From JAPORK01 sp026710285 (lineage in GTDB: Bacteria > Pseudomonadota > Gammaproteobacteria > Pseudomonadales > Endozoicomonadaceae): DNA of 64,000 nucleotides. This document shows positions 53,769 through 62,600 of the stretch, one piece after another. The DNA lies in NCBI GenBank assembly GCA_965201045.1, contig OZ241746.1:930001-994000 (forward strand), written 5' to 3'. The notes under the pieces are model-generated. The model made no database searches. It was not told the origin of the DNA and worked only from the letters and a program-made list of their open reading frames with translations. The translations under genes were made by a program, and so were the position numbers. The number at the start of each line of letters is the position of its first letter. Within the stretch, counting starts at the first letter, position 1.

Positions 53769-54289
53769 GTTGATTTTCTCTTTTAATTATTTTCAGCTTA
53801 AATCGGCGGTTTAATAATGAACTTTACCATTTACATTGTAAGTGTCGTAAAGGTTGTGCATAAAATTGATGACAGAGATAACAGAAAAATTGTTGCTTTT
53901 ATATTTATTGAACAGATATCAACATTTAATCTTAAAGAATTATTGATGGTTTAATCTGAAGCTTAAAATAAAAGACACTACAGATTTTCAAATGGTGTTT
54001 AACGTGTTAATATGCATGACAAAAAGTATGAAAGATTAAATGAAAAGAAATAGCAGGTTTGCAAATCCATCTGACTCATCCGCATGATTTATAAAACTGC
54101 ATGAAACCAGCAGGAAGCACTCCACAGACAAGATATAATATGCGAAGTGCAATGAAATACGATAGGGTATTTATCCTGCAGGAGACACATGAGAGTAGAG
54201 TCATAATATTAAGTATTAATGCAACCTTTGATTATTTTTAGCTACACATGGAACATTTAACCCGGTAGTATGGCTCAACAGGAAACACA
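53769..54289. other. AT-rich intergenic region upstream of argS
   Basis: 520 bp between divergent genes. No ORF, RNA gene or repeat recognised; it should contain the argS promoter. Confidence 0.4.
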
Positions 54290-56032
54290 ATGACCCTTTT
54301 GCAACAATTAGACAAATTATTTTACACTGCCCTGGTAAACGCCGGAGCTTCTGCTGACTGCTCTGCTGTTGTGCGCCCCGGTAATCGTCCTGAATTCGGT
54401 GACTATCAGGTTAACGGCATTATGCCTGCGGCAAAAAAAATGCAGACAGACCCACGAAAACTGGCCCAAAAGGTTGTTGATTGTCTTGAAAATAACGCAT
54501 TAATCAAAAGTACTGAAATAGCAGGACCAGGATTTATCAATATCACCCTGAGCAATGAATGGATAGAAGAAACTGCATCTGCTTTCAGTAATGACAAGGA
54601 TTGTGGTGTTGAAAAAATCGATTCACCCGAAACAGTTGTTGTTGATTATTCACATCCAAACATCGCCAAGGAAATGGCTGTCCATCATCTTCGCTCTACG
54701 GTTATTGGCGATGCAATTGCCAGAGCACTCGAATTTCTTGGTTATAATGTGATTCGTCAAAATCACATTGGCGACTGGGGAACACAATTTGGTATGCTGA
54801 TTGCTTATATGGAATCATTAGAAAATAGCAATGATTCAGCCTGTATTGCTGAGCTTTACAACCTTGAAAAATTTTATCAGTCTGCTAAAAAACAATTTGA
54901 TTCAGATGAGGCTTTTGCAGAAAAATCACGCCAGTATGTGGTTAAACTTCAGGCAGGTGATCCGTGGTGCACGGAAATGTGGAAAAAACTAATTGATACA
55001 ACCATGGAACAAAACCAGGTTCTTTATGAAAGGCTAGGCATTTCTTTGACACCTGATCATATAATGGGCGAAAGTGCTTATAACGATTTTCTGCCAAACA
55101 TTGTTAAAGACCTTCAAAATAAAGGTCTTCTTGCAGAACATGATGGAGCAAAACTGGTTTATCTGGATGAATTTAAAAATAAAAATGGTGAAAGCATGGG
55201 AGTTATTGTGCAAAAAAAAGATGATGGCTATCTTTACAGCACAACTGATCTTGCAGCTATCCAGTATCGTACAAAAAATCTGCATGCTAGACGTATTATC
55301 TATTGTGTTGATGCCAGGCAGGCGCAACATTTGCAGCAAATTTTCATTATCGCCAGGAAAGCAGGCTTTGCATCCGAAAATGTATCGCTGGAACATCATG
55401 CTTTTGGTATGATGCTCGGCAAGGACGGTAAACCATTTAAAACACGCTCCGGTCAAACGATTAAGCTGGCAGATCTTCTTGATGAAGCTGAATTACGCGC
55501 CGCAAAATTATTAACAGAAAAAAATCCGCAGCTGAGTGAAGAGCAAAAAGTTAGTGTTATTAAGGCATTGACAACAGGCGCAATTAAATATGCCGATCTG
55601 TCCAAAAACCGCACCAGTAATTATGTATTTGACTGGGATTTAATGCTCTCGTTTGATGGCAACACAGCACCTTATATGTTATATGCTTATACCAGAATTA
55701 AGAGTATTTTCCGAAAAAATGCCATAGATGTTGCAAAATTAAATGAAAAAATTGTCCTTACCAATACAGAAGAAAGAGCGCTCGCATTAAAATTACTGCA
55801 ATTTAATGAGGTGATAAAAAATGTTGCTAAGGAAGGCATGCCACATTTTTTATGCACTTACCTCTATGAGCTTGCAGGCAATTTCATGAGTTTTTACGAG
55901 TGCTGCCCGGTGAGCAGACAGGATATCGATACAAGCGTTAAAAATAGTCGGTTACAATTGTGTCTGTTTACAGCCAATGTTCTTAAAGTTGGTTTAAACC
56001 TTTTGGGAATCAATACAGTAGAGCAAATGTAA
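54290..56032 (+). CDS. argS: Arginyl-tRNA synthetase
   Basis: Charges tRNA-Arg. 580 residues. N-terminal tRNA-binding domain with VRPGNRPEFGDYQVNGIM, the class I core HPNIAKEMAVHHLRSTVIGD, the ArgRS marker NHIGDWGTQFGMLIAYME, EFKNKNGESMGVIVQKKDDG, HHAFGMMLGKDGKPFKTRSG, and the anticodon-binding NRTSNYVFDWDLMLSFDGNT to the end GINTVEQM. The HIGH-type signature here reads AVHH where the commonest ArgRS sequence has HVGH. No frameshift. It is followed by a decayed transposable element. Confidence 0.97.
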   Translation: MTLLQQLDKLFYTALVNAGASADCSAVVRPGNRPEFGDYQVNGIMPAAKKMQTDPRKLAQKVVDCLENNALIKSTEIAGPGFINITLSNEWIEETASAFSNDKDCGVEKIDSPETVVVDYSHPNIAKEMAVHHLRSTVIGDAIARALEFLGYNVIRQNHIGDWGTQFGMLIAYMESLENSNDSACIAELYNLEKFYQSAKKQFDSDEAFAEKSRQYVVKLQAGDPWCTEMWKKLIDTTMEQNQVLYERLGISLTPDHIMGESAYNDFLPNIVKDLQNKGLLAEHDGAKLVYLDEFKNKNGESMGVIVQKKDDGYLYSTTDLAAIQYRTKNLHARRIIYCVDARQAQHLQQIFIIARKAGFASENVSLEHHAFGMMLGKDGKPFKTRSGQTIKLADLLDEAELRAAKLLTEKNPQLSEEQKVSVIKALTTGAIKYADLSKNRTSNYVFDWDLMLSFDGNTAPYMLYAYTRIKSIFRKNAIDVAKLNEKIVLTNTEERALALKLLQFNEVIKNVAKEGMPHFLCTYLYELAGNFMSFYECCPVSRQDIDTSVKNSRLQLCLFTANVLKVGLNLLGINTVEQM

Positions 56033-56171
56033 AACCGGTAAGTATACACAGAACAGACTTTTAACAACAACGAATCTGCAACAACCTGGATGTTTAGAGG
56101 GTAGAGCGCTTACTGCATGTGGCAACAGTATTTTTTTATCTGACACGCCGTAAAACTCCGTCCTTCAGGGC

Positions 56172-56438
56172 CTGTCTCTTGGTCACATTTTTCAGGTTTA
56201 GTTTTTTAACTCTGGCATATTTGTTTGTTGCCGAATATACCAACCTTTCGAGCGTACAGCCGTGGGCTGAGCCTGTCGAAACCGGATTACTTTTCCCAGG
56301 CTTCGACAGGCTCAGCCAGCGGACATAGTTGTATTGAAATTATACGAAAGCTGATATTATCTAAGTTCACCTGCGCTGATTTGTTCATTCCCTCAGATAA
56401 TATTAATTTTTATTGAAATATTTGTGTATAAAAGACAG
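56172..56438 (+). repeat. Complete copy of the Tn5-end-like repeat with perfect 9-bp target duplication
   Basis: Left end CTGTCTCTTGGTCACATTTT; right end, complemented, CTGTCTTTTATACACAAAT. The second differs at 3 of 19 positions from the Tn5/IS50 outside end (CTGACTCTTATACACAAGT). Flanks are CTTCAGGGC at 56163-56171 and again at 56439-56447, a perfect 9-bp duplication. The central hairpin runs 56260-56322 (CCGTGGGCTGAGCCTGTCG..). No coding capacity. It splits the left-end hairpin of the IS605-type element. Confidence 0.9.
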
Positions 56439-56552
56439 CTTCAGGGCGGAGATATAAGGCGGTTTTTTTAGTTTCTGTTGACATTTTTGCCTGAAACAAT
56501 TAAAATCCAGTCGCTAAATAGCGCATGAAACCTATACAATTGACGTTCTTGT

Positions 56553-57315
56553 ATGGAAAAGACAAAGATACTAAAAGTAAGAGTTAAAGACAAACACGCA
56601 AAACAGCTTAGGAAGATGGTAGGTTCGGTTAATTTTGTCTGGAACTACATAAATGAACTTTCCTCTCGCTCAATCAGAGAGTGCGGAGAATTTCTATGAT
56701 GCCCGTGGGCGTTGATATTTTAACGTGGTCGTTTCTGTTAAGCCGGAACAGTCAACAGGGACTTCTTCTGTTGGTATAGATTTAGGCTGCAAAGAAGCGG
56801 CTACGGACTCAAATGGAAACGGTGTTACAGGCAGAAACTACAGGGCTTTTGAACAAAAGTCAGCTGTAGCACAACGGGCTAGAAATAAGGCTCGTACTAA
56901 AGCAATACATGCAAAAATCAACAACAAGAGGAAAGATGAACTACACAAATACAGCCGCAAACTGGTCTCAGAAAATGCTGTGATATTTGTTGGCAACGTA
57001 AAGTCTGCTGCTATTGCAAAAACTAAACTAGCCAAATCTGCATTAGATGCAGGGTGGCATATGCTAAAGACTATGCTGGAATACAAGTGCGATCACGCAG
57101 GCGTAGTTTTTGAAGAGCTAAACGAAAAGTACACAACCCAAACCTGTTCGTACTGTAAAGAAATCTCAAACAGTAGCCCGAAAGGTAGAGCAGGTTTAGG
57201 AATAAGAGAATGGATCTGTAAATATGGAGCTGTATTGAACAGAGATGTTAACGCTGCCAGAAACATTCTTGCGCTCGGGCATGAGCGTCTCGCAGGAGGA
57301 ATCCCCTTCCTTTAG
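56553..57315 (+). pseudogene. tnpB: TnpB (OrfB) RNA-guided nuclease, decayed
   Basis: The N-terminal piece (MEKTKILKVRVKDKHAKQL, VNFVWNYINELSSRSIREC) stops at about 56699. Some 100 residues are missing, and the next part resumes in another frame at GR*YFNVVVSVKPEQ, where a TGG has become TGA. It then reads on to 57315 with RuvC motifs DLGCKEAATD and FEELNEKYTTQTC and the last Asp in RDVNAARNIL. The zinc ribbon has CSYC but its second pair reads CKYG, losing a Cys. With a deletion, a nonsense change and a lost zinc ligand, it cannot be active. Confidence 0.85.
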
Positions 57316-57335
57316 GAAGGGGAGGATGTCAAACG

Positions 57336-57382
57336 CCTGCTGAGTGTAGCGCTTTACGTAAGCGAAACAGCAGCAGGTTTTT
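57336..57382 (+). terminator. Terminator after the IS605 remnant
   Basis: Outer stem CCTGCTG (57336-57342) / CAGCAGG (57371-57377), inner CGCTTTACGTAAGCG, then TTTTT. Well placed to end argS transcription before the IS insertion. The rest of the gap up to ileS is AT-rich. Confidence 0.5.
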
Positions 57383-57531
57383 ATGACAAACATTTTTATT
57401 TATCTTATCTTTGTTTGGACTATTTTTGATTTGTTTCATTGTAAGGAAAATTTGGTTCATCAGTTACAATAGGTTATGCTCATCCAACTGAAGATGATAA
57501 TTGATTGAATTTATATCCGGGACTTTTTATT

Positions 57532-60351
57532 TTGACTGACTATAAATCCACTTTAAATCTACCGAAAACAGGCTTTCCCATGAAAGCCAATCTTCCAAAA
57601 CGGGAACCGTCCATTTTAAAGGAATGGAACGAAAATGACATTTATGGTCAAATCCGCCAGTGGGCAAAAGGACGTGATCGTTTTATTCTGCATGATGGTC
57701 CTCCTTACGCTAACGGAGATATTCATCTAGGTCATACGATTAATAAAGTCCTGAAAGATATTATTGTTAAATCGAAAACACTGAGTGGCTTTGATGCACC
57801 TTATGTCCCCGGTTGGGATTGTCACGGGCTACCCATTGAACATAAAGTAGAACAAAAAAAAGGTAAAGCTGGTGTAAAAATTGATAAAAAGGCATTTCGC
57901 CAGGCTTGCAGGGAATATGCATTAAAACAGGTCTTTGCACAAAGAGAAGATTTTAAACGTTTAGGTATTCTCGGTGACTGGCAAAATCCTTACCTGACCA
58001 TGGATTTTACCTATGAAGCCAACATAGTCCGTGCGCTGGCAAAAATTATTGCCAACGGACATCTGCAGCGTGGTTATAAGCCGGTATACTGGAGCGTTGT
58101 TGGTCAGTCTGCACTGGCAGATGCTGAGGTTGAATACAGGGAAAAAATTTCAGCTTCAGTTTATGTGCGCTATCCTATTACTGATACTGCTGCAATATTT
58201 AAAGCTTTCTCTGTTGCCGCCACACCACAAATACCAATGTCGATACTTATCTGGACAACAACACCCTGGACATTACCTTCAAGTCTGGCTATAACTTTAG
58301 GTGCAAAGCTCAACTATGTGCTGGTTGAGTGTGAAACTGAGTCCGGGTCTGAGTTACTAATCCTGAATGATCTGTTGCTTGAGCAGGTAATGGAAACCTG
58401 TGGCATTAAAGTGTTTCACCGGCTCGCAATTGTAACCGGTGCCCAGCTGGAAAACCTTACAGTTAACCATCCATTCTATGACCGAAAAATTCCACTCCTT
58501 AACGGAGACCATGTTACGACTGATGCAGGTACAGGCTGTGTTCATACAGCACCTGATCATGGTGTTGATGATTTTAACATTGCCAAGCGTTACAACATCG
58601 AAACACTAAATTACATCAATGATGCCGGTGTATTTCGGGATAATGTTGAATATTTTGCGGGTGAACATGTTTATAAAGTTGATGATAAAGTCATTAACTT
58701 ACTGCAACAAAAAGGGTATCTGCTTTATAGTACAACTTTTAGTCACAGTTATCCTCATTGCTGGCGCACAAAAACGCCGCTAATCTTTCGGGCAACACCG
58801 CAGTGGTTTATCAGTATGACACAAAACCACTTGCTGAAAAAATGTCAGGATGCGCTGGAGACAGTTGTTTTTACCCCAAAATGGGGGCGTCGTCGTATGG
58901 AAACCATGTTGGAAAACAGTCCGGACTGGTGTATTTCGCGACAAAGGACATGGGGTGTTCCAATTACACTTTTTGTCCATAAAGAAACTTATGCGCTACA
59001 TCCTGATACGGTTAATTTAATGGAACAAATTGCATTACGTATTGAAAAAGCAGGAATTGATGACTGGTATAACCTTAAACCAATTGAATTATTGCCTCCG
59101 AATGAAACAGAAAATTACATTAAAGTAACAGATACACTGGATGTCTGGTTTGATTCCGGAGTGACGCATGCTGCTGTTTTACAATGGAAAGGATTGGGCT
59201 ATCCTGCTGATCTCTACCTTGAAGGCTCAGATCAGCACAGAGGCTGGTTCCAGTCTTCGCTGAAAACCGGCATGGCAATAAACGGTGCTTCACCCTATAA
59301 AAACCTCTTAACTCATGGATTTACTGTAGATGAGAAAGGTCACAAAATGTCTAAATCTTTAGGAAATGTAATTACTCCTAAAGAAATTATTAATGAGTTA
59401 GGCTGCGATGTACTACGTTTATGGGTAGCTTCTGTAGACTATTCTACAGATATGGGTGTAACAAAAGCGCTGTTCAAACAGATCGCTGAAGCTTATCGAC
59501 GTATCCGCAATACTGCACGCTTTTTATTAGCTAATATGCACGGCTTTGATCCTGAACAACATAAAGTACCGGCTGATCAGTTGTTACCACTGGATGCATG
59601 GGCGGTAGATTGTGCGTATCGGTTGCAACAAGAAATTTGCGAGGCGTATGATCAATATAGTTTTAATGTGGTTTACCAAAAGCTATATAATTTTTGTATT
59701 ACCGATCTTGGTGGATTTTTTCTTGATATTATCAAGGATCGCCAATACACAACACAAGAGAACAGCAGAGCACGTAGAAGCTGTCAAACAGCTTTGTACC
59801 ATATTGCGGAGGCACTGGTTCGATGGATTGCACCAGTATTAAGCTTTACCGCAGAAGAGCTGTGGAAAGAATTACCCGGAAAACGTTCATCGTCTGTACA
59901 CATGAGTTTGTGGTATGAAGATTTAGCGCCTTTAAATCAACAGACGTTCGACCACGCATTTTGGCAAAACATTATCAGTGTAAGGACGACTGTTAACAAG
60001 GCGCTGGAAGCAGCAAGAAAAACTGATGTTATCGGTAGTTCTCTGGAGGCAGAAGTCATACTGTATGCTGATACTACATTACAGGAAACACTTAGTCAGC
60101 TGAATAATGAGCTGCACTTTATTTTGATTACCTCAAAGGCAGAGGTAAGACCATTGAGTGAAGCTAACAGCGATGTACAGGTAACAGACAGAAATGATCT
60201 GAAAATCAGTATTAAGTCTTCAGCATGGAATAAATGTATACGTTGCTGGCATCACTGTGAAGAAGTAGGAGAACATACCGATCACCCACAGTTGTGTGCC
60301 CGTTGCATCAGTAATGTTGATGGCGCCGGAGAAAATCGCTGTTTTGCTTAA
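57532..60351 (+). CDS. ileS: Isoleucyl-tRNA synthetase
   Basis: Charges tRNA-Ile and edits misactivated valine. About 939 residues from a TTG start at 57532 (TDYKSTLNLPKTGFPMKANL, matching the usual N-terminus); a second TTG lies nine codons upstream. HIGH signature in GDIHLGHTINK, then PYVPGWDCHGLPIEHKVE; the CP1 editing domain includes WTTTPWTLPSSLAITL and GTGCVHTAPDHG; KMSKS is in DEKGHKMSKSLGN. The C-terminal zinc finger is complete (CIRCWHHCEEVGEHTDHPQL, then CARC). In gammaproteobacteria lspA usually follows; it does not here. Confidence 0.97.
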   Translation: MTDYKSTLNLPKTGFPMKANLPKREPSILKEWNENDIYGQIRQWAKGRDRFILHDGPPYANGDIHLGHTINKVLKDIIVKSKTLSGFDAPYVPGWDCHGLPIEHKVEQKKGKAGVKIDKKAFRQACREYALKQVFAQREDFKRLGILGDWQNPYLTMDFTYEANIVRALAKIIANGHLQRGYKPVYWSVVGQSALADAEVEYREKISASVYVRYPITDTAAIFKAFSVAATPQIPMSILIWTTTPWTLPSSLAITLGAKLNYVLVECETESGSELLILNDLLLEQVMETCGIKVFHRLAIVTGAQLENLTVNHPFYDRKIPLLNGDHVTTDAGTGCVHTAPDHGVDDFNIAKRYNIETLNYINDAGVFRDNVEYFAGEHVYKVDDKVINLLQQKGYLLYSTTFSHSYPHCWRTKTPLIFRATPQWFISMTQNHLLKKCQDALETVVFTPKWGRRRMETMLENSPDWCISRQRTWGVPITLFVHKETYALHPDTVNLMEQIALRIEKAGIDDWYNLKPIELLPPNETENYIKVTDTLDVWFDSGVTHAAVLQWKGLGYPADLYLEGSDQHRGWFQSSLKTGMAINGASPYKNLLTHGFTVDEKGHKMSKSLGNVITPKEIINELGCDVLRLWVASVDYSTDMGVTKALFKQIAEAYRRIRNTARFLLANMHGFDPEQHKVPADQLLPLDAWAVDCAYRLQQEICEAYDQYSFNVVYQKLYNFCITDLGGFFLDIIKDRQYTTQENSRARRSCQTALYHIAEALVRWIAPVLSFTAEELWKELPGKRSSSVHMSLWYEDLAPLNQQTFDHAFWQNIISVRTTVNKALEAARKTDVIGSSLEAEVILYADTTLQETLSQLNNELHFILITSKAEVRPLSEANSDVQVTDRNDLKISIKSSAWNKCIRCWHHCEEVGEHTDHPQLCARCISNVDGAGENRCFA

Positions 60352-60725
60352 AGACAAAAAATAAACAGCCCTTAAAACAAAAGGTGACAACAATCTGTTA
60401 ACAGATCTTGCCAGATACTATGACTTGTAATAAAACCAATAATTTCACAAGATAATGCTTTGTGGATGAAAAAAAACATAGATCCGGCTGCAAAAAATCT
60501 TATTCAGAATGTTTAGAAAAATTCTAATGCCTGCTGTTAACACCTTTTAGCAGGTAAGAACAGAAGACAACATTATGTTGTGAAAAAAATAAAGTTGCTA
60601 TCCACGCCTGTAGACGGAGTATACATGTTGCCATGTACAAAGCAAATCCATTATTCCTCTGAATTAAAAAAAGACCACATCAACAACCAATATCTTTGAT
60701 CATTTTTAAAGGTCATAAAAAAATT
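60352..60725. other. Intergenic region between ileS and the histidine kinase
   Basis: 374 bp. A short inverted repeat (CCTGCT 60530-60535 / AGCAGG 60549-60554) is the only structure seen. No gene. Confidence 0.35.
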
Positions 60726-62252
60726 ATGCAGGACACTATCCTTATTGTTGATGATAGCCCAACTAACTTAACAATACTGCTGGAAACCCTTAAGGGACAT
60801 GGTTACAAACTGTTAATAGCTAAAAATGGTAAAGCCGCACTGCAAATTGCTGAAAAAGCCAACCTCTCTCTAATCTTGCTTGATATCATGATGCCGGAAA
60901 TGAGTGGATATGAAGTATGCCATCATCTGAAGAACAATCCGGAGACAAAAGATATTGCGATTATTTTTCTTTCGGCACTGGATGATCCCCGAGATAAGGT
61001 TAAAGGTTTAAAAATGGGAGCTGAAGATTATATTGCTAAACCTTTTTTACCAGAAGAAGTCATTGCTCGTGTTGCCACACAACTGAAAGTCAGACATCTT
61101 GAGCAAGCACTTACAGCAAAAAACATCCACCTTAAAGAAAAGAATGAACGTATTCTCCAGGCAATACATGAAGGTATCCTTGGTATTGACTCTCACAGAA
61201 TAATCACTTTTGTTAATCCTGCTGCTACGCAAATCATCGGCTGGAATATTGATGAATTGACTGACCAGTCTGTTACAATGGTTATTCCTCCTAAACCGGG
61301 CTCTGCCTCTGTTCCTGAAATAGATATCACATTACAAACAGGTATCACTCAGCATATAGCCAGTAGTATGTTTCGGCATTATGATGGTTCACAAATTCCT
61401 ATTAGTTACTCAGTGACGCCTATGCTTGATAAAAATACAACGCTGCCAACAGGTGCTGTGATCGTTTTTAATGATATTTCAAAAAAAATTTATCAGGATC
61501 GGGAAATGAAAAGAATGCGTGATGAAATTCAACATCAGAAAGACAATTTGGCACATATGTCACGTTTGAGCTGTATGGGAGAAATGGCATCAGGTTTTGC
61601 TCATGAAATTAATCAACCGTTAACAGCGATCAACAATTATGCTCAGGCGAGTATACGCATTATTCGTCAAAAGGTACCTAATATACAAGCTCTAACTGAA
61701 ATCATGGACAAAATTGCTACGCAGTCTCATCGTGCCGGTACAATTGTTTCAAGAATTAAAAACTTTGTCCGCAAGCCACAAAATATTTTTCAAGTAACGG
61801 ACTGTAATAGTATGCTATACGACATCATAACGCTAGCAGAAGTAGATGCAAAACAAAATAATGTTAATATTCACCTTAATTTTACTGATCATCTGCCTCC
61901 CGTATTTGTAGATGCTATACAGATACAGCAGGTTGCACTTAACCTTATTCGTAATGCTATGGAAGCTATGAAAAATGAACCAACACAACATATTGGTGTT
62001 TGGGTAAAAACTGAAAAATATGATCTTTCCTTTGTTAAAGTATCAGTAATAGACAGAGGACATGGACTTAGCAAAGACGCTGAAAAAAAATTATTTCAAC
62101 CTTTTTATTCCACTAAATCTTCAGGTATGGGAATTGGTTTATCCGTTTGTCATTCAATTATTGAAGCGCATCAGGGCACTTTAGATTTCCATCACAACAC
62201 TGAAGGAGGAACCATATTTACTTTTACATTACCTATTGCTGTTAATCCATAG
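60726..62252 (+). CDS. Hybrid response regulator-PAS-histidine kinase
   Basis: About 508 residues: a receiver domain (1-120, phospho-Asp in LILLDIMMPEMSGYE, Lys in AEDYIAKPF), a PAS domain (about 145-260; AIHEGILGIDSHRIITFVN), a coiled linker, HisKA with the H-box FAHEINQPLTAINNYAQAS near 305, and HATPase_c (N-box ALNLIRNAMEAM, G-box VIDRGHGLSKDAEKKLF and GMGIGLSVCHSIIEAHQG). The kinase half resembles FixL/DctB-type kinases. The receiver at the N-terminus makes it a probable mid-pathway phosphorelay or orphan sensor. It is cytoplasmic, without transmembrane segments. I prefer the ATG at 60726 (AAAGGT upstream) to the TTG at 60696. No cognate regulator adjoins. Confidence 0.92.
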   Translation: MQDTILIVDDSPTNLTILLETLKGHGYKLLIAKNGKAALQIAEKANLSLILLDIMMPEMSGYEVCHHLKNNPETKDIAIIFLSALDDPRDKVKGLKMGAEDYIAKPFLPEEVIARVATQLKVRHLEQALTAKNIHLKEKNERILQAIHEGILGIDSHRIITFVNPAATQIIGWNIDELTDQSVTMVIPPKPGSASVPEIDITLQTGITQHIASSMFRHYDGSQIPISYSVTPMLDKNTTLPTGAVIVFNDISKKIYQDREMKRMRDEIQHQKDNLAHMSRLSCMGEMASGFAHEINQPLTAINNYAQASIRIIRQKVPNIQALTEIMDKIATQSHRAGTIVSRIKNFVRKPQNIFQVTDCNSMLYDIITLAEVDAKQNNVNIHLNFTDHLPPVFVDAIQIQQVALNLIRNAMEAMKNEPTQHIGVWVKTEKYDLSFVKVSVIDRGHGLSKDAEKKLFQPFYSTKSSGMGIGLSVCHSIIEAHQGTLDFHHNTEGGTIFTFTLPIAVNP

Positions 62253-62507
62253 TCCAATATAATCCGAACCTAGAACAGATGCTATGGAAGCTTCTCAGGA
62301 CTGATGCAGTTATTTTCAGAAACAGTCGTATGGACGGGAATAGGTATATTCAAATTTACTGAATAGAAAGCGGATCGGTTCTGGTTTAAAAACATATGAT
62401 CCTTTGAGATTACCTGAAGCAGTCAAAAATAGCTAAAGAAAGCATTTGGTTTAAATTCTTGTGAATATTTTTTACATATTTCTGTGATCACTTCATTTCT
62501 GCCGTTT

Positions 62508-62559
62508 GGGATATATTATATACTTACCTGAGTTGATAGATTTTAGCGAACCATGTCAG
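62508..62559. repeat. Short interspersed repeat (copy C)
   Basis: GGGATATATTATATACTTACC, TGAGTTGATAGATTTTAG, CGAACCATGTCAG; related to 18227 and 47063. The 348-bp gap 62253-62600 holds no other feature I can support. Confidence 0.45.
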
Positions 62560-62600
62560 TTCAGGTACTGTTTAATACCCATGGCTGTTTAATATTTCTA

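Larger units (their letters stand above)
56143..57340 (+). mobile_element. Decayed IS200/IS605-type element with tnpB only
   Basis: The left part (CGCCGTAAAACTCCGTCC, TTCAGGGCGGAGATATAAGG) forms a hairpin that is interrupted by the 267-bp repeat at 56172-56438. The tnpB pseudogene follows, and a right-end hairpin CCCC TTCC TTTA GGAA GGGG (57303-57322) lies at the tnpB stop, followed by GAGGATGTC. No tnpA is present. It sits between argS and ileS. Confidence 0.75.
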
